A stretch of 7,140 nucleotides of DNA from Undibacterium sp. (lineage in GTDB: Bacteria > Pseudomonadota > Gammaproteobacteria > Burkholderiales > Burkholderiaceae). Position 1 is the stretch's first letter. Every line of letters begins with the position of its first letter. A program made the position numbers and the translations under genes. The notes below the pieces were generated by a model that saw nothing but the letters and a program-made list of their open reading frames with translations, did not search any database and had not been told where the DNA came from. The stretch covers positions 1-7,140 of the forward strand of contig JACMRF010000035.1 of the NCBI GenBank assembly GCA_014376575.1, in the 5' to 3' direction. Below are positions 1 through 6,537 of the stretch, piece after piece.

Positions 1-495
1 GATTCTCCAATACAAAAATTGGAACAACTTGCTGATCAGGAGGTTGCTTTTCCTGGACCCGAAGCTTTGGTTGCTTATAAATTTTCTTACGCACAATTGC
101 TGAGTCGACATATTCCTGTGCGAGTAGTTTTTGGCGGAAATATGGACGGCGCCTTCGCTCAACTTACCAGTGGTAAAGTGAAAGCGGTTGGGGCTAATTC
201 GCAATTAACGGAAGGATGGGTTAAGCGTGAAAATCAAAACGTGCGTATTTTATGGGCCTCAGAGCCATTGCATGATCTCGCTTTGATGGCGTCTAAAAAA
301 ATACCCGAAAAAGATTTACAGGCCATTAGCCGCGCGTTTCTGGAGATGAATCAAGACGCGAAGGGAAAGCAGGTGCTGGCAGAAGCTTCGGAATTAGTGA
401 AGCTTCCGGCAGGCACTGCTTTCGTTTCATCCAATGGTTCTGAGTACGCAACTTATCGCAAATTTTATCAATCTGCTCCTCCGAATTTACGATAA
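1..495 (+). CDS. PhnD-like periplasmic substrate-binding protein, 3' part (partial at window start)
   Basis: This is the C-terminal 164 residues of a solute-binding protein of the phosphate/phosphite/phosphonate ABC-transporter type (PhnD-like). The reading frame is open from base 1, so the true start and signal peptide lie upstream; the TTG at 19 is internal. Family proteins are usually about 280-300 residues, so roughly the first 40% is missing. Visible family features are a V-A-F-P-G-P-E-A segment (codons 15-22), the G-K-V-K-A-V-G-A stretch, an arginine-led strand ending in W-A-S-E-P, and a helix with A-F-L-E-M-N-Q-D-A-K-G. Family proteins bind small oxyanions or related ligands in the periplasm. 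No permease or ATPase gene follows; instead a sensor kinase begins 3 nt after the stop codon. I infer that it may work as the kinase's ligand-binding partner rather than in transport. The fold assignment is fairly sure; the ligand is unknown. Confidence 0.8.
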   Translation, partial: DSPIQKLEQLADQEVAFPGPEALVAYKFSYAQLLSRHIPVRVVFGGNMDGAFAQLTSGKVKAVGANSQLTEGWVKRENQNVRILWASEPLHDLALMASKKIPEKDLQAISRAFLEMNQDAKGKQVLAEASELVKLPAGTAFVSSNGSEYATYRKFYQSAPPNLR

Positions 496-498
496 TCC

Positions 499-3400
499 AT
501 GACCGCTCGCTTTACGCTAGGATTTATGCGTTTGTTTAACCGTTTATTGCCGTCATCTCTGACCAATCGCGTGTTCGCGCTTTACAGTATTACCTTGTTG
601 ATTTTCGTTGGTGGTGGATTGGCATTATTTCTGAAATTTAATTTTCAGAGACAAATCGAACAAACTGAACTAGCCTCTTTTATGTTGGTAGAGGTTGTCG
701 CGCAAGCAGTGCAGGATAGTGTCGTGATTGGTGATTACGATACAGTAAAAAAAATTCTCGATAAAGGCGTACAAGGGTCGGTCTTTGAATCATCTGCTTT
801 CATTGATTTGTCCGGCGGTGTGATTGATGTTAAGCGTCGATCTGCTGCGAATTTCGACACCCCTACATGGATTGTGCGCTGGGTCGATGCGCAACTCGAC
901 GATATCAATCGGACAATTTCTGTCGGTGGAAAAGATTACGGTGTATTGCGTTTGCGGTTTGATATCGCAACGGTAGCGCATGACATATGGTCTTTGTCTT
1001 TATTCGCACTGAGTCTTGGCGTCGTGAGCTTGCTGGGCGGGCTGTTATTGATACGCTTTCCCCTGGCTCGCTGGTTAGGTAGTCTCGATCGTCTGCGCGA
1101 TATGGTCGAGGCATTGGGGACTGGTCAATTAGATGCGGAGAAACTGGACGCCAGCGACGAACCAACTGAAATAAAAAAAGTTGTCGATATTTTCAATAAA
1201 ACGGCAATGCTGGTCAGAGAGCGCGAAACGAGTCGTCGCGCCCTTAATGATCAAAAATTTGCGCTTGATCAGCATGCGATTGTCAGTATTACAGATGTCA
1301 ACGGCAATATTACGTATGCCAACGATAGATTCTGTGAGATCAGTGAGTATCGTCAAGATGAATTGCTTGGTGAAAATCATAGAAAAATTAAATCTGATGT
1401 GCATACGCCAGAATTTTTTACCGATTTATGGAAAACAATTGGCTCTGGCATCGTGTGGCATGGTGAGATTTGTGATCGTAAGCGTTCGGGGGCTTTGTAT
1501 TGGGTGCGCGCGACTATTGTTCCTTTGCTAGACGAGACTGGTCGTCCACACCAATATATCGCGATCAGTACCGATATTACGGCAGGCAAAGAAGCTGAAG
1601 CGCTCATCCTACATGCCAAAGAAGCGGCAGAAGATGCTAGTCGTGTGAAGAGTGATTTCTTGGCAAATATGAGCCATGAAATACGCACACCGATGAACGG
1701 AATTCTCGGCATGACTGAACTGGCGCTCGATACGCAGTTAACGAGCGAGCAACGCGAGTACATGACTATCGTCAAAATTTCAGCCGATTCCTTATTGCAG
1801 ATTGTTAACGATATTTTAGACTTTTCTAAAATTGAAGCTGGCCGAATGGATATCGAGCACATCGAGTTCTCGCTAGAACAGATGCTCAATAATACGATGA
1901 AGGCATTGGCGGTACGCGCACATCAGCGAAATCTTGAGCTTGTACTGCAAGTGAATCCAGATGTGCCAGATCGTCTGCTTGGTGATCCTGGGCGGCTAAG
2001 GCAAATTATCTTCAATCTGGTTGGCAATGCGATCAAATTTACTGAGGCCGGTGAGGTGCATGTCTTAGTGAGCTGCGTCGAGCCCGAGATAGGAGCGCGT
2101 ATGAATGTTTGTTTTGAAGTACGTGATACGGGTATCGGTATTCCTAAGGAAAAATTTGATGTTATTTTTAAATCCTTCTCGCAAGCGGATACCTCAACTA
2201 CCCGACAATATGGCGGCACAGGACTAGGCTTGACCATCTCTGCTCAATTAATAGCATTAATGGGTGGGCATCTCGGTGTAGAAAGCGAAGTCGGAAAAGG
2301 TAGTCGGTTCTTCTTTACATTGGGCATGCATGCCGTATTGAAGCAAGCTCTGGTTCAATATCAGCATGCTGCGCGTATCGCAGACTTACCCGTGCTCATA
2401 GCGGATGATAATGCAACGAACCGAAATTTGTTAGCGCAAATACTGCGCAGTTGGAAGATGAAACCAACTGCCGTCGCTAGTGGCCGTGAAGCCATAGCGG
2501 AGCTAGAGCGCGCGTCAGTAGATGGCACACCCTACGCTCTTGCATTGCTCGATCTGCAGATGCCAGAAATGGACGGATTTGAACTGGCCGAGAAAATCTT
2601 GCAACATCCTGAATATGTAAATGCCACCGTAATGATGCTGACTTCAGAAGGTCAACCCGGGCATGCTGCTCGGTGCCGGGAGCTGGGTATTGCCAGCTAT
2701 TTACTCAAGCCAGTGTCACAGGCTGAATTGTTAAATGCAATTATGACTGCCTTGGGCGAGTCGATCGAACAACAAGCTACATTAATCACGCGTCACTCTC
2801 TTCGTGAAAATAGGAAAAAATTGCATTTGCTTCTCGCTGAAGACAATCTCGTCAATCAGACTCTGGCAGTGAGATTGTTAGAGAAGCTGGGGCATACGGT
2901 GAGCGTAGCGCATAACGGTGTTGAGGCGGTACAGCAATGGCAAGCGGGTGTATTTGATGCAATATTGATGGATGTGGATATGCCAGTAATGAATGGCTAT
3001 GAAGCGACTCAAAAAATTCGTGAACACGAACGCTTAAGCAATCAGCACATTTCGATTATTGCAATGACAGCGCATGCCATGCAAGGGGTCAGAGAAATTT
3101 GTATTCAGAACGGTATGGATGCCTATTTAAGTAAGCCGATTGATACTGAAGCCTTATGGCAGCAACTCGATATGCTGGGAAGTAAGGAGCACGATTCGTA
3201 CACCAAAATAGCAGCTGTAGCGCCAACAAACATGATTGCTGATTTGGCGCAGACGCGAGAAATGATAGGCAATGAGCTTGCAGTATTCGATACGCTTGTC
3301 GGGCTTTTTTCTAAAGATATTGAAAAACATACTTTAGCGATACGACAAGGTCTAGCCGAAGGTGATCGTGCTGCAGTAAAGCATAGTGCGCATTCTATTA

Positions 3401-3555
3401 AGGGTATGGGCGGTATATTTTTTGCTGAATCGACGATGCAACTTGCTGGAGAATTAGAAAAATATGCCGGCCAGGAAAATGCGCACGAACTGTTTTTACA
3501 ATTGGAACTTGCCATTGTTGAATTGCGGACAGTAATTGCAGATTATCAATGGTAA
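499..3555 (+). CDS. Hybrid sensor histidine kinase (sensor-HAMP-PAS-HisKA-HATPase-REC-REC-Hpt)
   Basis: This is an inner-membrane multistep phosphorelay kinase of 1018 residues, organised like the BarA/EvgS/TorS class. Two hydrophobic segments (about 27-46 and 164-186) flank a periplasmic sensor of about 115 residues. Its E-V-V-A-Q-A-V-Q-D-S-V-V-I-G-D-Y pattern resembles small CHASE-type sensors. Then come HAMP (about 187-242), PAS (about 250-365), HisKA with phospho-accepting His393 in M-S-H-E-I-R-T-P, and HATPase_c with Asn506/Asn510, D-T-G-I-G (543-547) and G-G-T-G-L-G-L (572-578). REC1 has D636/D637, Asp685, Thr715 and Lys737. REC2 has E781/D782, Asp825, Thr857 and Lys879. The C-terminal Hpt has His965 in A-H-S-I-K-G. 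All catalytic and phosphorylation residues are present, so a full His-Asp-His relay is possible. ATG 499 lies 3 nt after the upstream stop without a clear Shine-Dalgarno, which suggests translational coupling; Met10 (ATG 526, AGGA 3 nt before it) is an alternative start. No response regulator gene is adjacent. The signal is unknown. Confidence 0.95.
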   Translation: MTARFTLGFMRLFNRLLPSSLTNRVFALYSITLLIFVGGGLALFLKFNFQRQIEQTELASFMLVEVVAQAVQDSVVIGDYDTVKKILDKGVQGSVFESSAFIDLSGGVIDVKRRSAANFDTPTWIVRWVDAQLDDINRTISVGGKDYGVLRLRFDIATVAHDIWSLSLFALSLGVVSLLGGLLLIRFPLARWLGSLDRLRDMVEALGTGQLDAEKLDASDEPTEIKKVVDIFNKTAMLVRERETSRRALNDQKFALDQHAIVSITDVNGNITYANDRFCEISEYRQDELLGENHRKIKSDVHTPEFFTDLWKTIGSGIVWHGEICDRKRSGALYWVRATIVPLLDETGRPHQYIAISTDITAGKEAEALILHAKEAAEDASRVKSDFLANMSHEIRTPMNGILGMTELALDTQLTSEQREYMTIVKISADSLLQIVNDILDFSKIEAGRMDIEHIEFSLEQMLNNTMKALAVRAHQRNLELVLQVNPDVPDRLLGDPGRLRQIIFNLVGNAIKFTEAGEVHVLVSCVEPEIGARMNVCFEVRDTGIGIPKEKFDVIFKSFSQADTSTTRQYGGTGLGLTISAQLIALMGGHLGVESEVGKGSRFFFTLGMHAVLKQALVQYQHAARIADLPVLIADDNATNRNLLAQILRSWKMKPTAVASGREAIAELERASVDGTPYALALLDLQMPEMDGFELAEKILQHPEYVNATVMMLTSEGQPGHAARCRELGIASYLLKPVSQAELLNAIMTALGESIEQQATLITRHSLRENRKKLHLLLAEDNLVNQTLAVRLLEKLGHTVSVAHNGVEAVQQWQAGVFDAILMDVDMPVMNGYEATQKIREHERLSNQHISIIAMTAHAMQGVREICIQNGMDAYLSKPIDTEALWQQLDMLGSKEHDSYTKIAAVAPTNMIADLAQTREMIGNELAVFDTLVGLFSKDIEKHTLAIRQGLAEGDRAAVKHSAHSIKGMGGIFFAESTMQLAGELEKYAGQENAHELFLQLELAIVELRTVIADYQW

Positions 3556-3610
3556 ATGGTGAATATGGTTATTGAGCTTTGCTGCGCGAAAACGAATAAA
3601 TAGGCAGTAG

Positions 3611-3635
3611 CAAAACTGTTGGACAGCTGTTTTTG
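3611..3635 (+). terminator. Weak terminator-like hairpin after the kinase gene
   Basis: CAAAA (3611-3615) can pair with TTTTG (3631-3635), and inside it CTGT (3616-3619) pairs with ACAG (3623-3626) around a TGG loop. A four-base bulge (3627-3630) interrupts the descending arm. The T run is inside the stem rather than after it, so this is a poor intrinsic terminator. It is the only candidate I see between the kinase and purT. Confidence 0.25.
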
Positions 3636-3813
3636 TGATTGATGAACCGGCTTGCGCAAAGCTTGAATAGTTGACGGCACCTCGTGGCGCTAGTCAAAAA
3701 AAAATTCAGATATCTATGCGTTCCTCTAATGCCGGAGGTGCAATGCAACTTAATTACTGCACTGGCGGCGCCGCTTGATCTTAAATTGTTGATCTGCTTT
3801 GCACCTCGACTGA

Positions 3814-3842
3814 TGCAGCCATTCTGCGCTCCTGTGTATAAT
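3814..3842 (+). promoter_or_regulatory. Candidate sigma-70 promoter of purT
   Basis: A perfect TATAAT occurs at 3837-3842, 33 nt before the purT ATG. A 17-nt spacer would place the -35 at 3814-3819 (TGCAGC), a poor match to TTGACA, so the promoter may be weak or activator-dependent. Transcription would start near 3849 and give a leader of about 27 nt. No strong Shine-Dalgarno precedes the ATG. Confidence 0.5.
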
Positions 3843-3875
3843 TTTGGCTATCCCAACTTTACCGATCGAAATTTC

Positions 3876-5081
3876 ATGAAAAAGAATACCCTTGGCACGC
3901 CTCTATCGCCTTCCGCTACTAAAGTGATGCTGCTGGGCAGCGGCGAACTTGGCAAGGAAGTCATTATCGCGTTGCAACGACTGGGCGTAGAAGTGATTGC
4001 CGTGGACCGTTATGCGAACGCGCCCGGGCATCAAGTAGCGCATCGTGCGCATGTCATCAACATGGCCGACGGTTCTGCACTGCGTGCCTTGATCGAACAA
4101 GAAAAGCCGCACCTCATCGTGCCCGAGATCGAAGCCATCGCCACTGACATGCTGGTGCAAATCGAAAAAGAAGGTGTGGTTCGCGTTATTCCTACCGCAC
4201 GCGCTGCGCAACTCACCATGAACCGCGAAGGCATACGCCGCCTCGCCGCCGAAACGCTAGGTTTGCCGACTTCGCCATACCAGTTTGCCGACAGTCTGGA
4301 AGAATTGCGCGCCGCCACCGAGGTGATAGGCTTCCCGTGCATTATCAAGCCGGTGATGTCGTCTTCTGGCAAAGGACAATCAAAGTTAGATAACGCCTCT
4401 GAGGTAGATGCGGCATGGGAGTATGCCGCTAGCGGATCACGCGTGAATCAGGGCAGAGTCATCGTCGAGGGTTTCATCGATTTCGATTACGAGATCACGC
4501 TACTTACCGTGCGTGCGCTTGGCGCCAATGACGAAACAGAAACGCATTTTTGCGAACCTATCGGCCACGTGCAGGTGCACGGTGATTACGTTGAAAGCTG
4601 GCAGCCTATGCCGATGTCGGCACTGGCACTTCAGGGTTCACGCGACATTTCTAAAAAGGTCACTGATGAATTGGGCGGTTTGGGGCTGTTTGGTGTTGAA
4701 CTATTCGTCAAAGGTGATCTGGTCTGGTTCAGCGAGGTGAGTCCGCGGCCGCACGATACCGGCATGGTAACCATGTGCACCCAACGCTTCAATGAATTTG
4801 AATTGCATGCCCGTGCCATCCTCGGCTTGCCGGTAGATACGACATTGCGCGCACCGGGTGCGAGTGCGGTGATCTACGGCCAGATGGACGAAAAAGGTAT
4901 TGTCTTTACAGGCGTGGAAGACGCTTTGCGGGTGCCGGAATCGGATATTCGTTTGTTCGGCAAGCCAGAGTCGTTTAAGAAGCGCCGTATGGGTGTCGCG
5001 TTGGCGAATGGTAAAGATACCGATGAGGCAAGGGCGCGTGCCAAATTAGCTGCGAGCAAAGTCGTTCCTGGTAAAGCGTAA
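3876..5081 (+). CDS. purT: Formate-dependent phosphoribosylglycinamide formyltransferase (GAR transformylase 2)
   Basis: PurT is a cytosolic ATP-grasp enzyme of de novo purine synthesis. It uses formate, ATP and 5'-phosphoribosylglycinamide (GAR) to make formyl-GAR, avoiding the 10-formyl-THF needed by PurN. The 401-residue product is close to the E. coli length (392) and collinear with it. Visible motifs are the N-terminal G-S-G-E-L-G-K-E (21-28), V-P-E-I-E-A-I-A-T (82-90), T-M-N-R-E-G-I-R-R (114-122), the nucleotide-binding loop S-S-S-G-K-G-Q (162-168), G-V-E-L-F (273-277), [10 protein letters not shown] (287-296) and the C-terminal I-R-L-F-G-K-P-E (358-365). ATG 3876 is chosen because the product then aligns with the E. 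coli N-terminus (T-L-G-T then R/K-V-M-L-L-G). The frame stays open back to 3684, but that part lacks family similarity. The gene looks more GC-rich than the kinase before it. It appears monocistronic and converges on rsmE. Confidence 0.97.
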   Translation: MKKNTLGTPLSPSATKVMLLGSGELGKEVIIALQRLGVEVIAVDRYANAPGHQVAHRAHVINMADGSALRALIEQEKPHLIVPEIEAIATDMLVQIEKEGVVRVIPTARAAQLTMNREGIRRLAAETLGLPTSPYQFADSLEELRAATEVIGFPCIIKPVMSSSGKGQSKLDNASEVDAAWEYAASGSRVNQGRVIVEGFIDFDYEITLLTVRALGANDETETHFCEPIGHVQVHGDYVESWQPMPMSALALQGSRDISKKVTDELGGLGLFGVELFVKGDLVWFSEVSPRPHDTGMVTMCTQRFNEFELHARAILGLPVDTTLRAPGASAVIYGQMDEKGIVFTGVEDALRVPESDIRLFGKPESFKKRRMGVALANGKDTDEARARAKLAASKVVPGKA

Positions 5082-5134
5082 CAAGGCATCCGGCTTCAAC
5101 GATACTGCGCAGATTTGGTATGGTGGTTTGCAAG

Positions 5135-5260
5135 CGTTATTAAACCGAGATTTTTCATTAGGCGCACCTGCGCTGCAATTGGTGCCTCATTAGAAGTAAA
5201 ACCGCTTCGAAAAATGCATCCAGCATTAGCGCCAATCCTAATGAAATTTTTGGTTAAACG
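5135..5260. repeat. Imperfect long inverted repeat (arms about 24-28 nt)
   Basis: The left arm 5135-5162 and right arm 5237-5260 share a perfect 10-bp inner pairing (TTTCATTAGG with CCTAATGAAA). After an A/T-rich mismatch, shorter matching blocks (CCAA, TT, CG) follow further out. Inside the 74-nt loop, ATTGGTGC (5179-5186) can pair with GCGCCAAT (5229-5236), allowing one G-T pair. CATTAG occurs three times in direct orientation (5156, 5188, 5224), giving alternative folds. Confidence 0.55.
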
Positions 5261-5411
5261 TGATGGGCTATAAAGCGAATAGCTGGCACTATCCATTGCG
5301 ATGATTGTGCTTGAAAGCGTCGCCTGATGTCGTCAAGTTTGGGAAGACTTGGGCTGGAAATCAGTTGAGCCATAACAAGCCGTGGATAGAAATCAAGTTG
5401 CTTTAGGTGCG

Positions 5412-5490
5412 AAACCCATCACGCAGTATCCATGCGGCTCTCAGGTCAAATAGACCCGGAAACCCCCATGGATAGTGCGGGTTAGGGTTT
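5412..5490. repeat. Imperfect 79-nt hairpin with a nested hairpin at its tip
   Basis: AAACCC (5412-5417) pairs with GGGTTT (5485-5490). CGCA (5422-5425) pairs with TGCG (5476-5479), and TATCCATG (5427-5434) pairs with CATGGATA (5467-5474), with one mismatch between the last two blocks. At the tip, GGTC (5444-5447) pairs with GACC (5453-5456). The right-arm 11-mer ATGGATAGTGC (5468-5478) also has an exact inverted copy at 5286-5296, so the motif GCA(C/G)TATCCAT is present three times in this gap. The hairpin lies 43 nt past the rsmE stop codon, on its downstream side. Confidence 0.55.
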
Positions 5491-5532
5491 GTTAAGTAAA
5501 TAAGCGTGAAATTATTCGCGGTAAGCTGGCAA

Positions 5533-6258
5533 TTACATGCCGCCCCAGGCGGCATTGAGTATAGTGATTGCCGCCAAACCTGCGGTTTCTGTGCGCAATA
5601 CCCGCGGCCCTATGCGCATTGTTAGCGCACCTTGGCGTATTGCTAATTGTTCTTCCGCTTCTGAAAAACCACCCTCCGGACCTATCATCAGAGTAATGGC
5701 TTGTGGTGGCTGATGGCGTGACCAGTCTGCCAGGGATTGATCCGCGCGCGGCGAGAGCAAGATGCGCTTGTGTATATCCTGCTGCCCCAACCATTTTTGC
5801 ACATCAAGCAGGTCAGCCAGGTGTGCCAGGCGATTGCGCCCACATTGCTCGGTGGCAGAGTCGATAATTCCTTGCCAGTGCGCCGTTTTTTTCTCAGCGC
5901 GTTCGCTTGACAGCTTGACGACGCAACGTTGTGCCGATAATGGCTGGATGGTACTGGCGCCTAGTTCAATGGCTTTTTCGATAATCCAATCCATTTTGCT
6001 GCCTTCGGGCAGGGCTTGTGCCAGCGTCAAGGCAAAGGGCAATTCAACTTCTTCCGGCAAAAATACCTTGACCTCAGCGCTGACTTGTTTTTTGGCAACC
6101 AAGGTCAGGCTTGCTACATAAGCGCCGCCTTCGCCATTAAATAGTTGTATGCTGTCGCCAGCATTTAATCGCAGGACAAAGACGTGGTGCGCGGTAGCCT
6201 CGGGCAGGTCGATCTGAGCTCCGATGGCAAGTGGTAGAGGGCAATAAAAACGTGGCAT
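5533..6258 (-). CDS. rsmE: 16S rRNA (uracil(1498)-N(3))-methyltransferase
   Basis: RsmE is a SPOUT-class cytosolic enzyme that uses S-adenosylmethionine to methylate N3 of U1498 in the decoding region of 16S rRNA in the assembled small subunit. The 241-residue product matches the usual length (E. coli 243). Visible are the N-terminal M-P-R-F-Y PUA-like start, E-K-A-I-E-L-G (94-100), S-E-R-A-E-K-K (118-124), E-Q-C-G-R-N (137-142), G-P-E-G-G-F-S (193-199) and the knot segment G-P-R-V-L-R-T-E-T-A (217-226), which forms the cofactor site. The frame is open upstream to an ATG at 6429, which would add 57 residues. I chose ATG 6258 because family proteins begin at the M-P-R-F-Y motif and the extension covers the divergent promoter region. 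No strong Shine-Dalgarno precedes either start. The gene is divergent from transketolase and convergent with purT. Confidence 0.96.
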   Translation of the reverse strand: MPRFYCPLPLAIGAQIDLPEATAHHVFVLRLNAGDSIQLFNGEGGAYVASLTLVAKKQVSAEVKVFLPEEVELPFALTLAQALPEGSKMDWIIEKAIELGASTIQPLSAQRCVVKLSSERAEKKTAHWQGIIDSATEQCGRNRLAHLADLLDVQKWLGQQDIHKRILLSPRADQSLADWSRHQPPQAITLMIGPEGGFSEAEEQLAIRQGALTMRIGPRVLRTETAGLAAITILNAAWGGM

Positions 6259-6401
6259 GACGATATCAGAAGCGGTGAATGGGATGCCAAAATTCAGTAT
6301 GGCTACTTTGTGCTTGCTGAATACTTTACTTTGAAGCAAACGTTTCCAAGCGCAATTTTGGGCTATGGCGGTTTGCAATTGTATTATGGCGACCGCTGCT
6401 C

Positions 6402-6410
6402 TGGTAAAAT
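6402..6410 (+). promoter_or_regulatory. Candidate extended -10 promoter, distal to tkt
   Basis: TGGTAAAAT has the extended -10 form (TGn followed by TAAAAT, one mismatch to TATAAT). The -35 at a 17-nt spacing (6382-6387, TATTAT) is poor, which extended -10 promoters tolerate. It would give a tkt leader of about 120 nt. It lies in the 279-bp region between the divergent rsmE and tkt starts. Confidence 0.3.
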
Positions 6411-6460
6411 AAAAGGATTTGCAGACCAATGCGGTTTGCCAGCTTGCATTACGTAGCGAT

Positions 6461-6490
6461 TTGCATACCGATTTACAACGTTCTTAACAT
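6461..6490 (+). promoter_or_regulatory. Candidate tkt-proximal promoter
   Basis: TTGCAT (6461-6466) and TAACAT (6485-6490) are separated by 18 nt, each with two mismatches to the sigma-70 consensus. Transcription would start near 6497, giving a leader of about 41 nt. A second TTGCAT lies at 6444-6449, so either box may be a -35 or part of an activator site. Confidence 0.35.
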
Positions 6491-6493
6491 TCT

Positions 6494-6526
6494 TTTCAGC
6501 CGACTTTCAGCCTACTCTCAGTTCAC
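6494..6526 (+). repeat. Three tandem 11-bp units in the tkt leader
   Basis: TTTCAGCCGAC (6494-6504), TTTCAGCCTAC (6505-6515) and TCTCAGTTCAC (6516-6526) follow one another without gaps. Units 1 and 2 agree at 10 of 11 positions, and units 2 and 3 at 7 of 11. The period is close to one helical turn. The array ends 11 nt before the tkt ATG. Confidence 0.55.
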
Positions 6527-6537
6527 CTATAAAAGCT

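Larger units (their letters stand above)
3556..3875. other. Intergenic region between the kinase and purT
   Basis: These 320 bases hold no convincing gene. An open frame runs upstream of purT from GTG 3684 in phase with it, but the 64 extra residues are not purT-like and include the promoter. A GGAGG at 3734-3738 stands 4 nt before ATG 3743, which opens an 11-codon frame ending at TGA 3776-3778. A perfect 10-bp palindrome, GCGGCGCCGC, lies at 3765-3774, overlapping the end of that frame. A poly-A run (nine A) begins near 3697. The 3' end carries the likely purT promoter. Confidence 0.6.
5082..5532. other. Fold-rich intergenic region between convergent purT and rsmE
   Basis: These 451 bases contain no recognisable gene but many inverted repeats. 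Besides the two large ones listed separately, there is a perfect 5-bp hairpin GCTAT/ATAGC (5267-5271 with 5279-5283), a CAAGT/ACTTG pair (5334-5338 with 5347-5351), and CATTAG/CTAATG (5224-5229 with 5238-5243). Minus-strand open frames at 5096-5296 (66 codons) and 5254-5418 (54 codons; ATG at 5373) overlap each other and match no family I know. No U-tract terminator is evident for either gene, so the hairpins may serve as a shared 3' boundary. The region could also be a copy of a dispersed intergenic repeat; that is inference. Confidence 0.6.

Noticed and set aside
19..495. TTG at 19 as the start of the first gene.
   Set aside because: The frame is open from base 1 and the family needs more than 100 further N-terminal residues and a signal peptide, so the gene is cut by the window edge.
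905..2237. Several open frames of about 85-170 codons, both strands, inside the kinase gene.
   Set aside because: They lie wholly within a kinase frame supported by domain motifs along its length; they are shadows.
3556..3603. A 15-codon frame starting directly after the kinase stop codon.
   Set aside because: Very short, no ribosome-binding site of its own, and nothing distinctive in its sequence.
3684..3875. A 64-residue N-terminal extension of PurT.
   Set aside because: The extension lacks similarity to PurT, contains the TATAAT box, and the family N-terminus begins at ATG 3876.
5412..5490. An integron attC site, suggested by the long imperfect hairpin.
   Set aside because: The ends do not match the RYYYAAC and GTTRRRY core sites, and no integrase or cassette is nearby.
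6259..6429. A 57-residue N-terminal extension of RsmE.
   Set aside because: RsmE proteins start at the M-P-R-F-Y motif; the extra stretch covers the divergent promoter region and resembles no known domain.
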